NCBI RefSeq assembly: GCF_023115465.1
Contig: NZ_CP096034.1
Span: 1,054,001-1,118,000 of the forward strand
Source: Gottfriedia acidiceleris
GTDB taxonomy: Bacteria > Bacillota > Bacilli > Bacillales > Bacillaceae_G
Direction: 5' to 3'
Length of the DNA: 64,000 nt
Shown here: positions 28,971 to 38,937 of the stretch, piece after piece
Position numbering within the stretch: position 1 is the first letter of the stretch
Layout: every line of letters starts with the position of its first letter
The notes under the pieces: generated by a model
Databases searched by the model: none
What the model saw: the letters and a program-made list of their open reading frames with translations, nothing else
What the model was told of the DNA's origin: nothing
Position numbers and translations under genes: made by a program

Positions 28971-30020
28971 ATGAAAGCAGCTGTCTTAGAAGAATTTAAT
29001 AAACCGTTAGTAATAAAAAACGTTGCAGATCCGGTTCTTTCTGCAGATGGGGTTATTTTAAGACTAGAAGCTACAGGTGTTTGTCGTTCTGACTGGCATG
29101 CTTGGCAAGGACATTTAACTGCACCTACATCCGAGAAGCTTCCTCATATTTTAGGGCATGAAATGAGCGGTGTGATTGAAGAAACGGGAAAAAACATTAA
29201 AAAATTTAAAAAAGGTGACCGTGTTATTGTTCCGTTTAATCAAGGAGATGGAGTCTGCCCTTATTGTGTAGCCGGACGTCACAATATTTGTGATAATCGA
29301 AAATTAGTAGGGTTTGACTTTTATGGAGGATTTGCATCACATATCCATATTCCTAATGCTGACTTAAATTTATTTCATCTACCAGAAAATGTTAGTTTCA
29401 TAGACGCAAGTGCGATGGGTTGTCGTTTTATGACTGCTTATCATGGTGTTATGTCACAAGGGAAAATTAAAGCGGGCGATTGGGTTTCCATTTATGGTGC
29501 AGGAGGAGTTGGATTGTCTGCCATCCAAATTGCTGTGTCAGCAGGTGCGAATGTAATTGCTGTAGATATAGGGGACGATAAATTAGATCTGGCAAAAAAA
29601 TTTGGTGCAGTCGCTTCAATTAATAGCAAACGTGACGATGCGCCCCAAGCAATAAAGGAAATCACAAAAGGAGGTAGTAACCTCTCGATTGACGCATTAG
29701 GCATCCAAGACACTGTAATCGGATCCATTATGAGTCTGAAAAAAGGTGGTAGGCATGTTCAACTTGGTCTAAGTCCAAATCCAGGAGGAGGGATGACTCC
29801 TCTACCTTTAAATTTAATATTGGGATATGAACTTGAAATCATTGGTTCTGCTGGTATGCCTATGCCTGAATATTCTACTTTAATACGCATGGTCGAGATG
29901 GGCCAATTACAACCTGGTAAATTAGTCACAAAGGAAATCTCTTTAGAGGAAGTTAATCAAGCTTTTGAAGACATGAATAGTTTTTCTGGAACGGGAATGA
30001 CGGTGATCACTAAATTCTAA
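28971..30020 (+). CDS. Zinc-dependent alcohol dehydrogenase
   Basis: 349 residues, MDR superfamily. Catalytic zinc ligands are Cys in GVCRSDWHAW and the HEM of ILGHEMSGV. The structural-zinc lobe reads DGVCPYCVAGRHNIC, in which Asp takes the place of the first of the usual four cysteines. The NAD-binding motif is GAGGVGLSAIQIA, with an Asp at the end of the second strand (VIAVDIGDD), which favours NAD. It likely oxidises a primary or secondary alcohol, and it forms an operon with the aldehyde dehydrogenase 77 bases downstream. ATG at 28971 follows AGGGGTG. Confidence 0.9.
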   Translation: MKAAVLEEFNKPLVIKNVADPVLSADGVILRLEATGVCRSDWHAWQGHLTAPTSEKLPHILGHEMSGVIEETGKNIKKFKKGDRVIVPFNQGDGVCPYCVAGRHNICDNRKLVGFDFYGGFASHIHIPNADLNLFHLPENVSFIDASAMGCRFMTAYHGVMSQGKIKAGDWVSIYGAGGVGLSAIQIAVSAGANVIAVDIGDDKLDLAKKFGAVASINSKRDDAPQAIKEITKGGSNLSIDALGIQDTVIGSIMSLKKGGRHVQLGLSPNPGGGMTPLPLNLILGYELEIIGSAGMPMPEYSTLIRMVEMGQLQPGKLVTKEISLEEVNQAFEDMNSFSGTGMTVITKF

Positions 30021-30097
30021 ACTTTTAAGGATTAAGGAATGGTCACACATAGATTTTGATTGTTTTTAGCTTTATCTAAAAAAGAGGAGTGTAAAGA

Positions 30098-31552
30098 ATG
30101 GAAAATAAGTTCACAAAACAATATATAAATGGAGTTTGGCGTGAAGGTTCTAGTGCGTCTTATTATAATAATACGAATCCTTATAATGATGAAGTAATCG
30201 TTCGTTTCAAATTAGGTAATAAAGATGATATAGATGAAGCGTATGAAGCTGCAAAAAAAGCTCAATTAGAATGGGCAAAAACATCTCCGGAAACGCGCAA
30301 ACAAGTTCTTTTAAATGTGGCACAAATTATTCAAGAGAGAAAAGATGAAATTATTACATTATTAATTCAAGAAACAGGATGTTCATATACTAAAGCTATG
30401 GCTGAAGTGTTAGGAAGTGTTCCATTCCTTTCAAGTATCCTTTCCTGTGCTGATCAAGTGAATGTCCCGATTGATTTGCCAGTTAATTCGGGTGGAAAAG
30501 TTAATCGAGTAATCCATCAACCTGCAGGAGTCGTAGGAATTATTTGCCCATTCAATTTTCCTATCATTTTAGCGCTACGAGCAATATCCCCTGCAATTGC
30601 AGTTGGAAATGCAGTTGTTTTGAAAGCTGATTTGCAAACACAAATCACGGGAGGAACACTTATTGCGGAAGTGTTTGAACAAGCAGGACTTCCAAAAGGT
30701 GTATTAAATATGGTGAATTTTGATGTTGCCGAGGTGGGTGACTATTTCGTTGAACATCCCATTCCAAATATTATTTCATTCACGGGTTCTACAAATGTTG
30801 GGCGTCATATTGGATCATTATGCACAAAAAATATGAAGAGAGCCTGTCTTGAATTGGGTGGTAATAATCCTGTCATTATTTTAGAAGATGCCGATTTGGA
30901 TTGTGCTGTAAATGCGATGGTATTTGGTAAATTCAATCACCAAGGTCAAATTTGTGTGATTGCGAACCGTATCTTGGTGCATCGCAAGTTATATTCAACT
31001 TTTATCGAAAAGTATGTTGAACGTGTTAAGGAAGTAAAATACGGTGACCCAACCGACCCAACAGTCTTTTTAGGACCTCTTGTCAATGAAAGACAGATCC
31101 AAAAAGTATTACAGCTAGCAGAAACGGCTAAAAGAGAAGGTGCAACGTGTCTGTTAGAAGGAAAACGAATAGGAAATATTGTTACTCCTTATATTTTTGG
31201 AGATGTAAAAAATGATTCTACATTAGCACAAACTGAGGTTTTCGGTCCAATTGCATCAATTATTCCTTTTGATACTGAGGAAGAAGCACTTACATATGCA
31301 AATAATACTGAATATGGGTTATCGAGTGCGGTATTCACGAAAGATGAAGAAAGAGGTCTTAGATTTGCTGAAAAAATAGAAAGCGGAATGTGCCATATAA
31401 ATGACATTTCAGCTAATATGGATCCGACAATGCCTTTTGGCGGAGTTAAATTATCTGGTATGGGCCGTTATGGTGGTCGATATAATCTGGAAGAGTTTAC
31501 AAATGTCAAATGGATTTCAATCCAAAAGGGACAACGGAAATATCCAATTTAA
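30098..31552 (+). CDS. Aldehyde dehydrogenase
   Basis: 484 residues. The NAD-site motifs are IICPFNFPII and SFTGSTNVGRHIG; the general-base Glu is in CLELGGNNP and the catalytic Cys in NHQGQICVIANR. The closest families are the benzaldehyde/vanillin and similar broad-range aldehyde dehydrogenases. Its likely job is to turn the aldehyde from the preceding alcohol dehydrogenase into an acid, which the CoA ligase at 34076 could then activate. A strong terminator follows. Confidence 0.92.
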   Translation: MENKFTKQYINGVWREGSSASYYNNTNPYNDEVIVRFKLGNKDDIDEAYEAAKKAQLEWAKTSPETRKQVLLNVAQIIQERKDEIITLLIQETGCSYTKAMAEVLGSVPFLSSILSCADQVNVPIDLPVNSGGKVNRVIHQPAGVVGIICPFNFPIILALRAISPAIAVGNAVVLKADLQTQITGGTLIAEVFEQAGLPKGVLNMVNFDVAEVGDYFVEHPIPNIISFTGSTNVGRHIGSLCTKNMKRACLELGGNNPVIILEDADLDCAVNAMVFGKFNHQGQICVIANRILVHRKLYSTFIEKYVERVKEVKYGDPTDPTVFLGPLVNERQIQKVLQLAETAKREGATCLLEGKRIGNIVTPYIFGDVKNDSTLAQTEVFGPIASIIPFDTEEEALTYANNTEYGLSSAVFTKDEERGLRFAEKIESGMCHINDISANMDPTMPFGGVKLSGMGRYGGRYNLEEFTNVKWISIQKGQRKYPI

Positions 31553-31560
31553 AAAAGAAA

Positions 31561-31597
31561 AAAGAAGATCAAACAATTTGTGTTTGATCTTCTTTTT
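31561..31597 (+). terminator. Terminator of the alcohol/aldehyde dehydrogenase operon
   Basis: Perfect 15-bp stem AAAGAAGATCAAACA / TGTTTGATCTTCTTT with a 5-base loop and a T-run, 9 bases after the stop codon. Confidence 0.95.
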
Positions 31598-31674
31598 TGA
31601 ATTCTAATCCATTACAAGTATCTGCTATTTAAATTCTATTAAGCATTATGGATATCCTTTTAGTTTAACTTTAC

Positions 31675-31706
31675 TTAACATACCTTTTAAATCTCAAACT
31701 TTTAAA
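31675..31706 (+). promoter_or_regulatory. Island element copy 2 (CoA-transferase operon)
   Basis: TTAACATACCTTTTAAAT, four bases, then AAACTTTTAAA; the closest copy to consensus. It holds two direct CTTTTAAAT repeats 15 bp apart. TCATTAATG follows 22 bases after AACTTT. It lies 122 bases upstream of the CoA-transferase start. Confidence 0.8.
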
Positions 31707-31827
31707 TATGAATAAATGAAACTATCATTAATGTAATGATTCTTATTATTGTGAATTTTTAAAAAATTAATTTATAAAGACTCTGTCATGGCATGTCTTT
31801 AAAAATCATATGGAAAGGAAGATTCCG

Positions 31828-33036
31828 ATGTCATTAGCTTTAGAATCTTTACGTGTTTTAGATCTCACAAGATTATTACCAGGACCTTTTTGTACTATGC
31901 TACTCGCGGATTATGGTGCGGAAGTTATTAAAGTAGAAGATACAGGATTAGGTGATTACATAAGAAATAGAGAGCCGAAAATTGGAGAAAATAGTGCAGT
32001 ATTTCATTCAGTAAATCGAAACAAAAAAAGTATTTGCCTAAATTTAAAAACAGTACAGGGGAAAGAAATCCTTAAGAAGCTCGTCGAGCATGCGGATGTC
32101 CTTGTTGAATCATTTAGACCAGGAGTAATGGACCGTCTTGGTGTTGGATACGACGAGCTAAAAACAATTAATCCAAGACTTATTTACTGCGCAATTTCTG
32201 GATATGGACAAACTGGCCCTTATGCCAATAAGCCAGGACATGATTTAAATTATATAAGCTATGCCGGAATACTTGAATATATGGGAGAACGTGGTAGTAA
32301 ACCGGTTATTCCTTCTATACAGGTCGCAGATCTTGGCGGTGGAGCTCTTATGGGAACGATAGGTATATTAATGGCGATTGTTGAAAGAGAGCGCTCTGGC
32401 AATGGCCAGTTCATTGATGTTTCGATGCTGGATGGGGCACTGTCATGGCTGCAACTTACCTTACCAGATTTTCTAGCTTCCAACATACAACCAAAACGAG
32501 GCGAGCATAAATTATTCGGTAGGAACGCTAATTACGCAGTATATGAGACAAAGGATAATCGATATTTATCAGTTGGATCAACTGAACAAAAATTTTGGAA
32601 TGAATTTTGCAAAACGATAGGTAGGGAAGATTTTTGCCAAAAAATTAACTCATCTATAGAGGAACAAGATCAAATGAAAGCTGTCATTCAATCTATTATT
32701 ATACAAAAAACTCTTCAAGAGTGGATGGAGATATTCGATTACGTAGATACGTGTGTGACTCCATTAAATAGATTTGAGGATCTAGAGAAAGATCCACATT
32801 TAATCGAAAGAGAAATGATTCAAACTCATCATGACCCTGAGGTTGGCGATGTTAAACTTATTGCTCCTCCAATTAAAATGTCTAAAACTCCTGGAACTAT
32901 AAGAACATTAGCCCCTAAATCAGGGGAACATACTGCAAAAATCTTGAATGAAATGGGCTTTACCAATGAACAAATCGAGATTTTAGAAAACGAAGGAGTA
33001 ATTTCCGGAACCTTTAGTAATTCATCTGTTCAATAA
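31828..33036 (+). CDS. Family III (CaiB/BaiF) CoA-transferase
   Basis: 402 residues. It opens ALESLRVLDLTRLLPGPFC and has EVIKVEDTGLGDYIRN and RNKKSICLNLKT, the CoA-binding landmarks. The catalytic Asp is in FIDVSMLDGA. Enzymes of this family move CoA between carboxylic acids (formate/oxalate, carnitine, benzylsuccinate, bile acids). The acid served here is unknown. It is the first gene after motif copy 2, followed by a crotonase 64 bases downstream. The start at 31828 has GGAAAGGAAG upstream; an in-frame ATG at 31810 overlaps it. Confidence 0.9.
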   Translation: MSLALESLRVLDLTRLLPGPFCTMLLADYGAEVIKVEDTGLGDYIRNREPKIGENSAVFHSVNRNKKSICLNLKTVQGKEILKKLVEHADVLVESFRPGVMDRLGVGYDELKTINPRLIYCAISGYGQTGPYANKPGHDLNYISYAGILEYMGERGSKPVIPSIQVADLGGGALMGTIGILMAIVERERSGNGQFIDVSMLDGALSWLQLTLPDFLASNIQPKRGEHKLFGRNANYAVYETKDNRYLSVGSTEQKFWNEFCKTIGREDFCQKINSSIEEQDQMKAVIQSIIIQKTLQEWMEIFDYVDTCVTPLNRFEDLEKDPHLIEREMIQTHHDPEVGDVKLIAPPIKMSKTPGTIRTLAPKSGEHTAKILNEMGFTNEQIEILENEGVISGTFSNSSVQ

Positions 33037-33100
33037 GGTGATAGTTACCCTAAATACCTAAAATTCAATAAATAGTTTTTACTTAAAATGGGGTGGAAAT

Positions 33101-33898
33101 ATGAGTATTAATAATTCAAAAGTTGAAGACAACACGATAACGATCATTAAGAACAATGTGTGCTTAATAAAAATGAATAGACCAGATATCCGCAATCCAA
33201 TACATGACATGTTCGATGGTTTAATGGATACTTTAGAAAAGATTCGAGATGATGACCAAGTAAAAGCAGTCATTTTAACTGGAGCAGAACGTGTATTTAG
33301 TGCGGGCGGAAATTTAAAAGCAAAAAGAGATGTATCTAACTTCTTTGCTACTCAAAAAAGAGTGAAAACGTTTCATAAACTTCTATTCGTGATGAGAAAT
33401 TTAACTAAACCTATTATAGCTGCAGTGAATGGAGTTGCTGCAGGGGCGGGTTCCAGTTTAGCTTTAGCATGCGATATGGTTATTGCTTCACGTTCTGCTT
33501 CCTTTATTCAAAGCTTTGTTAAAGTTGGTGCACTTCCTGACATGGGCGAAATTTATTTTTTGACAAAATTGCTTGGACCTCATCGTGCTAAAGAACTAAT
33601 GATGTTGGGGGATCGTATTTCAGCTGAAAAAGCTCACCAAATTGGATTGATAAATGAAGTAGTAAATGACGATGATTTATTAGCTGTGGCATATTCGATT
33701 GCGAATCAAATCGTAGCTGGTCCTAGTTTGGCAATTGGAATGATTAAACAATTAGTCAATCAAAGCGAAAATTTAAGTTTAGAAGACTTATTGGAATTAG
33801 AAGCTTTTGGACAAGGTGCCTGTTTCCAAACAGAAGATTTTAAAGAAGGGGTTTCTGCATTCATTGAAAAACGCACGCCTATTTTTAAAGGGAAATAA
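33101..33898 (+). CDS. Enoyl-CoA hydratase/isomerase, PaaG-like
   Basis: 265 residues. Crotonase fold with the oxyanion-hole segments FSAGGNLKAK and NGVAAGAGSSLALACD. The active-site loop FIQSFVKVGALPDMGE carries Asp in 'LPD', as in the PaaG ring-epoxide isomerase branch, instead of the two Glu of classical enoyl-CoA hydratases. So an isomerase or another special crotonase is more likely than standard hydration. It is probably cotranscribed with the CoA-transferase. GGGGTGG lies just before the start. Confidence 0.85.
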   Translation: MSINNSKVEDNTITIIKNNVCLIKMNRPDIRNPIHDMFDGLMDTLEKIRDDDQVKAVILTGAERVFSAGGNLKAKRDVSNFFATQKRVKTFHKLLFVMRNLTKPIIAAVNGVAAGAGSSLALACDMVIASRSASFIQSFVKVGALPDMGEIYFLTKLLGPHRAKELMMLGDRISAEKAHQIGLINEVVNDDDLLAVAYSIANQIVAGPSLAIGMIKQLVNQSENLSLEDLLELEAFGQGACFQTEDFKEGVSAFIEKRTPIFKGK

Positions 33899-34075
33899 CT
33901 TATTCTATAAAAATAGTTATTTATTAAATAGCACGATGATAATGAATTGCTATAAAAGACTATATTTAAGATAAAATTTTGGTCATATCTATTGTTCTAC
34001 TCATTACTGAAAATTAGATAAGCTGGATTAGACATACTCAATTAATAGACAACTTTTTGATTTGGAGGTTTTACT

Positions 34076-35608
34076 ATGAATATTGGAAGTTCTATTGGTA
34101 GGAACGCAAGAATAATACCAGATAAAGTTGCAATTTATTCTCAAGATAAAACATACACATTCGATCAATTGAATCGTATTGTTAATCGGCTAGCGCATGG
34201 ATTAATATCACTAGGAATTAAAAAAGGTGACAAAATCTGTTTGATGATGAAAAACACCGAGTACTTTCCAATTGCTATGTTTGCCGCATCAAAAATTGGA
34301 GCAGTAACTGTACCGATAAACATTCGATTAACAAAAGCAGAAGTTGCATACATTGTTGATCATTCGGATGCAAGATTAATCATCTATGATATTGAATTTG
34401 GTGATCTAGTTGAAATTGCACGTTCCAGTAAAGTGGTACATTGTATTTCTGTTCAGCAAGCAATAGTTAATGGACATTTGTCTTTTGATTTTGTATTAAC
34501 GGAAAATGAAAAGGATCCTGATGTTGTAGTAGAACAACATGATGATTCTCACATACTTTACACTTCCGGGACAACTGGGAAACCAAAAGGAGCTTTATTT
34601 GATCATTATGGTGCCGTCATGCTCGCTTTTAATAGTTTAGGTATAAAAGGTGAAAATATAGAACATTGCGTTATACAATTTATGCCATTTTATCATGGTG
34701 GAGGATTTAGCTCGCTATATAAAAGCCTTTTCTTAGGTCAAACAATTGTTATTCAACAAATTTTTAATCCAGTTGAGGTTTTAAAGGCTATTGAAAAATA
34801 TAAAGTAAGTTATATGCTTGCAGTACCTACAATGTATAACATGATTCTTCAGGTTCCTAATATTGAACAATATGATATTTCTTCTCTTAAAACTCTAGTC
34901 TATGGTGGAGCATCCATGCCTTCTGAGCTGCTTAGGTTATGTATGGAGCGTTTTAACTCAGCTCAGTTTGTTAACAGATGTGGATTAACTGAAGGTGGAC
35001 CTAATGGAATCGTTTTATTTCCGGAGGATCATAAGGAGAAATTTGGTACTAGTGGAAAAGCAAGATTTTTAATGGAAGCTAGGGTGGTGGACCTAGAAGG
35101 TAATGATATTGAACCAGGAGAAATCGGAGAATTAATTCTTCGGGGTGATATGGTTATGAAGGGCTATTATAGAAATCCAGAAGCAACTGCAGAAGCACTT
35201 CGTAATGGCTGGTTATATACAGGAGATATGTGTACGATTGATGAAGACAAATTTATTACTCTAGTTGATCGCAAAAAGGATATGATTATTTCCGGTGGAG
35301 CCAATGTTTATTCTATAGAAGTAGAAAACGTGTTGTATTCATTTGAGGGGGTACATGAAGCAGCTGTTATTGGACTTCCAGATGAAAACTGGGGTGAAAC
35401 AGTATCAGCTATTATTGTCCCAAAGCCTGGGTATGTAATTGAAACAGAAAAATTAATTGAATTTTGTCGCAAGCATCTTGCTGGGTACAAGCTTCCACGG
35501 AAAATTTTTTTCATGGATGAATTGCCGAGAAACGCAACAGGAAAAATCCTTAAGTATAAATTAAGAGAGGATCATTTGAAAAAAACTTCTTCTCACCTAA
35601 TAAATTAA
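34076..35608 (+). CDS. AMP-forming acyl-CoA ligase
   Basis: 510 residues, ANL superfamily. P-loop-like motif YTSGTTGKPKG (about residue 163), the acyl-pocket segment YGGASMP, the adenine-site GLTEGGPNG, hinge YTGDMCTIDEDKFITLVDRKKDMI, and the late catalytic Lys in PRNATGKILK are all present. It makes acyl-CoA from a free acid, ATP and CoA, probably the entry step of this pathway. The chain length or ring type cannot be told. Own GGAGG site after a 177-base gap. Confidence 0.92.
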   Translation: MNIGSSIGRNARIIPDKVAIYSQDKTYTFDQLNRIVNRLAHGLISLGIKKGDKICLMMKNTEYFPIAMFAASKIGAVTVPINIRLTKAEVAYIVDHSDARLIIYDIEFGDLVEIARSSKVVHCISVQQAIVNGHLSFDFVLTENEKDPDVVVEQHDDSHILYTSGTTGKPKGALFDHYGAVMLAFNSLGIKGENIEHCVIQFMPFYHGGGFSSLYKSLFLGQTIVIQQIFNPVEVLKAIEKYKVSYMLAVPTMYNMILQVPNIEQYDISSLKTLVYGGASMPSELLRLCMERFNSAQFVNRCGLTEGGPNGIVLFPEDHKEKFGTSGKARFLMEARVVDLEGNDIEPGEIGELILRGDMVMKGYYRNPEATAEALRNGWLYTGDMCTIDEDKFITLVDRKKDMIISGGANVYSIEVENVLYSFEGVHEAAVIGLPDENWGETVSAIIVPKPGYVIETEKLIEFCRKHLAGYKLPRKIFFMDELPRNATGKILKYKLREDHLKKTSSHLIN

Positions 35609-35723
35609 TTTTATTGAATTGTAAAAGTTTGATATAGAAAAATCATCACCTATACCGAACTAAAAATACAGACAAGAAAATAATAACTGCCTTATAAAGT
35701 TTTGCTAATATATTACTTTTTAT

Positions 35724-35755
35724 TTAACATACCTTTTAATTTGTAAACTTTAAAA
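35724..35755 (+). promoter_or_regulatory. Island element copy 3 (SCP-x thiolase operon)
   Basis: TTAACATACCTTTTAATT, four bases, then AACTTTAAAA. It is followed 22 bases later by TTATTAATATAAAG, the same 14 bases found after copy 7. It lies 88 bases upstream of the thiolase start. Confidence 0.8.
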
Positions 35756-35842
35756 TACTAAAGTAGAAAACTATTATTAATATAAAGGATCTAAAAAATT
35801 CTGAATGTTCAAAATAAATTGTTTATAAAGGAGTGGAGAAAG

Positions 35843-37021
35843 TTGAGTAAAAAAGCAAAAGTAATTGGCGTAAATATGGTACCGTTCACAAAACCTGGTA
35901 TGAATGAACCTTATGAAATAATGGCTTCAAAAGCTGTAATTGGGGCTTTGGAAGATGCGGGAATTGATTTTTTCGACATTCAACAGGCTTATGCAGGTTA
36001 TGTTTACGGTGATAGTACTTGTGGTCAGAGAGCTTTATATAATGTTGGGATGATAGGTATTCCAGTAATTAATGTCAATAACAACTGTGCTTCTGGTTCA
36101 ACTGCTCTTTACATGGCAAGACAAGCTGTAGAGTCAGGGGCAGTCGAATGTGCATTAGCTTTTGGTTTTGAAGAAATGAAACCTGGAGCTTTGAAATCTC
36201 ACTGGAATGACCGAACTCCAGCACTTGGATGGGTAGATAATCGATTGACAGAGCTATGGCCCGAGGCCCCAGAAGCACCTAGAGCAATCAGGTTATTTGG
36301 AGCAGCGTGTAATGAGTACATTGAAAAGTATAATGCCAATCCAGATATTTTTGCTAAGGTAGCAGTTAAAACAAGGAATCATGCGACACAGAATCCCTAT
36401 TCACTTTTCAATAAGCCACTAACAGTTGAAGAAGTGCTAAGTTCTCCGACGCTAATACCTAATATGACACGACTGATGGCATGTCCTCCTACCTGCGGAG
36501 CTGCAGCTGCTATAGTGTGTAGTGAATCTTTTGCAAAAAAACATGGGATTACAACTGCGGTGGAAATCGTTGGACAAGCTCTTACGACAGATACGAACGA
36601 TACGAATGACAATCTCATCAACTTAGTTGGTGCAGATATGACCCGTCGCGCTGCCAATCAGGTTTATGAGGCAGCTGGTATTGGTCCGGACGAGATCGAT
36701 GTAATCGAATTGCATGACTGTTTCACTCCAAGTGAAGTCATTACATATGAAGGGCTAGGACTTTGTGAATTAGGTGGCGCCGAGAAATTTATTAATGAGG
36801 GAAATAACACATATGGTGGGAAAGTAGTTGTAAATCCTTCTGGTGGGCTCATGTCAAAAGGTCACCCAATCGGAGCAACTGGACTTGCCCAATGTACCGA
36901 ACTAGTGTGGCAGCTTCGTGGTCAAGCTCAAAAACGACAAGTTGAAAATGCTAGAGTTGCCCTACAACATAACTTAGGTCTTGGTGGTGCTTGTGTTGTC
37001 ACAATGTATCGCTTGGGCTAA
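35843..37021 (+). CDS. SCP-x/lipid-transfer-type thiolase
   Basis: 392 residues from TTG at 35843, preceded by AAAGGAGTGG. The nucleophile is Cys82 in NNNCASGST; the base His is in IELHDCFTPSE; the HPIGATG loop and a second Cys in LGGACVVTMYR are kept, so it should be an active thiolase rather than an inactive aldolase-type relative. Homologues of this branch cleave branched or steroid side-chain 3-ketoacyl-CoAs. Bacterial members often pair with a DUF35 protein; none is seen here. Followed by SDR and MaoC genes. Confidence 0.88.
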   Translation: MSKKAKVIGVNMVPFTKPGMNEPYEIMASKAVIGALEDAGIDFFDIQQAYAGYVYGDSTCGQRALYNVGMIGIPVINVNNNCASGSTALYMARQAVESGAVECALAFGFEEMKPGALKSHWNDRTPALGWVDNRLTELWPEAPEAPRAIRLFGAACNEYIEKYNANPDIFAKVAVKTRNHATQNPYSLFNKPLTVEEVLSSPTLIPNMTRLMACPPTCGAAAAIVCSESFAKKHGITTAVEIVGQALTTDTNDTNDNLINLVGADMTRRAANQVYEAAGIGPDEIDVIELHDCFTPSEVITYEGLGLCELGGAEKFINEGNNTYGGKVVVNPSGGLMSKGHPIGATGLAQCTELVWQLRGQAQKRQVENARVALQHNLGLGGACVVTMYRLG

Positions 37022-37087
37022 TAGATGATCTTGTTTAGTAAGCTATTTATTTTATATAAATATAAATTTATAGAGAGGAAGATTTGA

Positions 37088-37903
37088 ATGGTTAAATTAT
37101 TAGAAAATCAAGTTGCAATCGTTACTGGTTCTGGAGCCGGAATTGGGAAGGCAACTGCCTTATTGTTTGCGGAACATGGTGCTCGTGTTATGGTTGCAGA
37201 CCTTGATGAAAAGCTAGCAGCTGAAACGGTTGCTGAAATCAAAAAATTAGGAAGCGATGCTGCCTCGATTTGTGGAAATCTTTTAGATCCAGAATTTCCA
37301 AAGCAAATTGTGGAGGCTACTATAGCGACATTTGGTAAACTTGACATCCTAGTAAATAACGCTGGTTATTGCCTGGACGGTTTACTTCATAAAATGACTG
37401 ACGAACAGTTTTTAGAAATTGTGAACATTCATTTAGTTGCTCCATTTCGCCTTATTCGTGCTGCATCCCCTTATATGCGAGACGTAGCGAAGCAGGAGAT
37501 TGAGCAGGGAATCGTTCATCACAGAAAAATTATTAACGTTTCTTCCGGTTCAGGAACAAGGGGAAATATGGGACAAGCCAACTATTCTTCTGCCAAAGCA
37601 GGGGTCATTGGACTTTCGAAGGTTGTTGCACAGGAGTGGGGCCAATTTAATATTAACAGCAACGCAGTAGCATTCGGTTTCATTGATACGCGTCTGACAC
37701 GTCCAAAAGAGGAAGGAACTGTCATTAATGGAGAGGTTGTAGGAATTCCTGACAAAGTGCGTAATTTGTTGATTAACAAAATTCCACAAAAACGAATTGG
37801 CACTGCAGAAGAGGCTGCTGCAAGTATTCTATTCCTAGCATCACCACTATCTAATTATGTTAATGGTCAGGTGCTTGGTGTAAATGGTGGTTCAATTACT
37901 TAA
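37088..37903 (+). CDS. SDR-family 3-hydroxyacyl-CoA dehydrogenase-like, copy 1
   Basis: 271 residues. Rossmann motif TGSGAGIG, NNAG, catalytic Ser in INVSSGSG and the YSSAK motif (Tyr and Lys) are all there. The Asp after beta-2 (VADLDEK) favours NAD. The insertion between the NNAG and Ser motifs (SPYMRDVAKQEIEQG) resembles the SDR domain of multifunctional peroxisomal-type beta-oxidation enzymes. With the MaoC genes downstream it could provide the dehydrogenase step. The protein at 49371 is about 90% identical. Confidence 0.9.
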   Translation: MVKLLENQVAIVTGSGAGIGKATALLFAEHGARVMVADLDEKLAAETVAEIKKLGSDAASICGNLLDPEFPKQIVEATIATFGKLDILVNNAGYCLDGLLHKMTDEQFLEIVNIHLVAPFRLIRAASPYMRDVAKQEIEQGIVHHRKIINVSSGSGTRGNMGQANYSSAKAGVIGLSKVVAQEWGQFNINSNAVAFGFIDTRLTRPKEEGTVINGEVVGIPDKVRNLLINKIPQKRIGTAEEAAASILFLASPLSNYVNGQVLGVNGGSIT

Positions 37904-37967
37904 TTTTTAACAAGTAAAATTAAGTGATTTTTAAAAGTTATTCATTATTTAAAAGAGGTGAATGAAA

Positions 37968-38420
37968 TTGTCTAAAGTAGAAGAATTAGTTGGGCTAAAA
38001 TTTGAACCATATACATTGGCGGTAGAACAAGGAAAAATACGTGAATTAGCACGTGCTATTGGGGATGATAACCCTATTTACTATGATTTAGAAGTAGCAA
38101 AAAAAGAAGGGTATGAAGGAATTCCGATTCCACCTACATTTTTTCAAGTAATTGATTTGTGGGGCGGATTAGGCTCAACAGAAAAAATGGAGAAGATGAA
38201 ATTAAACCTCGTTCGTGTGTTACATGGAAAGCAGGAATATGAATATCTTGGGGATATTGTAGCTGGAGATGTACTTTCAGTTACGAGTGAAGTTGTAGAT
38301 GTAGAAACAAAAACAGGCAGAACTGGAGTAATGGAGTTCATCACTTCGGAAAATCAATATAGAAACCAAAGAGGCGAACTGGTAGCCAAAGCAAGAAGCA
38401 CAATCGTGCATCGTTTATAA
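37968..38420 (+). CDS. MaoC N-terminal-type (FAS1-like) dehydratase subunit
   Basis: 150 residues from TTG at 37968, 8 bases after an AGAGGTG site; an in-frame ATG at 37962 touches that site. The hot-dog fold begins LVGLKFEPYTLAVEQGKIRE, and has the DDNPIYYD segment and the IPIPPTFF strand typical of MaoC_dehydrat_N subunits. These lack the full catalytic pair and work with a partner MaoC subunit. The next gene, 30 bases downstream, is that type, which suggests a two-subunit enoyl-CoA hydratase. Confidence 0.88.
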   Translation: MSKVEELVGLKFEPYTLAVEQGKIRELARAIGDDNPIYYDLEVAKKEGYEGIPIPPTFFQVIDLWGGLGSTEKMEKMKLNLVRVLHGKQEYEYLGDIVAGDVLSVTSEVVDVETKTGRTGVMEFITSENQYRNQRGELVAKARSTIVHRL

Positions 38421-38450
38421 GATCGCCATTACAGAAAGGAGAAATGAAGG

Positions 38451-38858
38451 ATGTTTTATGAAGATATTCAAGAAGGGTATGAATTCCCGGTATTGATCAA
38501 GGAGCCTGTCACTCGCGTTCAACTTGTACGATTTGCAGGTGCTTCTGGAGATTTCCATCCACTTCATTTAGTTGAGGAGGTCGCAGAGAAAGCCGGCATG
38601 AAGATTATTGCGCACGGTATGTTAGTTATGGGGATGCTATCGCAAGGAGTTACCTCATGGGTTTCTAGAAAAAACATAAAAAAATTATCAGTCCGATTTA
38701 GCAAAATGACGTTTCCAGGAGAAACTATTCATATAGTAGGGAAAGTGTTGGAGAAAAAGGATGATAATACTGTACTAGCTGAAGTGCTTGCAACGAATGA
38801 GGATGGGGAAGTGAAAGTGGCAGGAACTTTTGAAGCTACTTTACCTTCCAAGAATTAA
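38451..38858 (+). CDS. MaoC-type enoyl-CoA hydratase subunit
   Basis: 135 residues. The hydratase-2 motif is visible as FAGASGDFHPLHLVEE (Asp and His of the catalytic pair), followed by IAHGMLVMGM. Together with the preceding MaoC_N protein it should hydrate a 2-enoyl-CoA, and the SDR upstream would oxidise the product. AAGGAG lies upstream. It is the last gene of the copy-3 operon. Confidence 0.9.
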   Translation: MFYEDIQEGYEFPVLIKEPVTRVQLVRFAGASGDFHPLHLVEEVAEKAGMKIIAHGMLVMGMLSQGVTSWVSRKNIKKLSVRFSKMTFPGETIHIVGKVLEKKDDNTVLAEVLATNEDGEVKVAGTFEATLPSKN

Positions 38859-38937
38859 AATTTTGTCACTTCACTATCATTTTATTGCTTGCTCGAAATT
38901 TTTATTTAAAGTTACTACATTATTAGTTATTTAATCT

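Noticed and set aside
35843-37021. Thiolase as an inactive Ltp2-type aldolase
   Set aside because: The nucleophilic Cys82, the HD Cys-region His and the second Cys near the C terminus are all kept, so a working thiolase is more likely.
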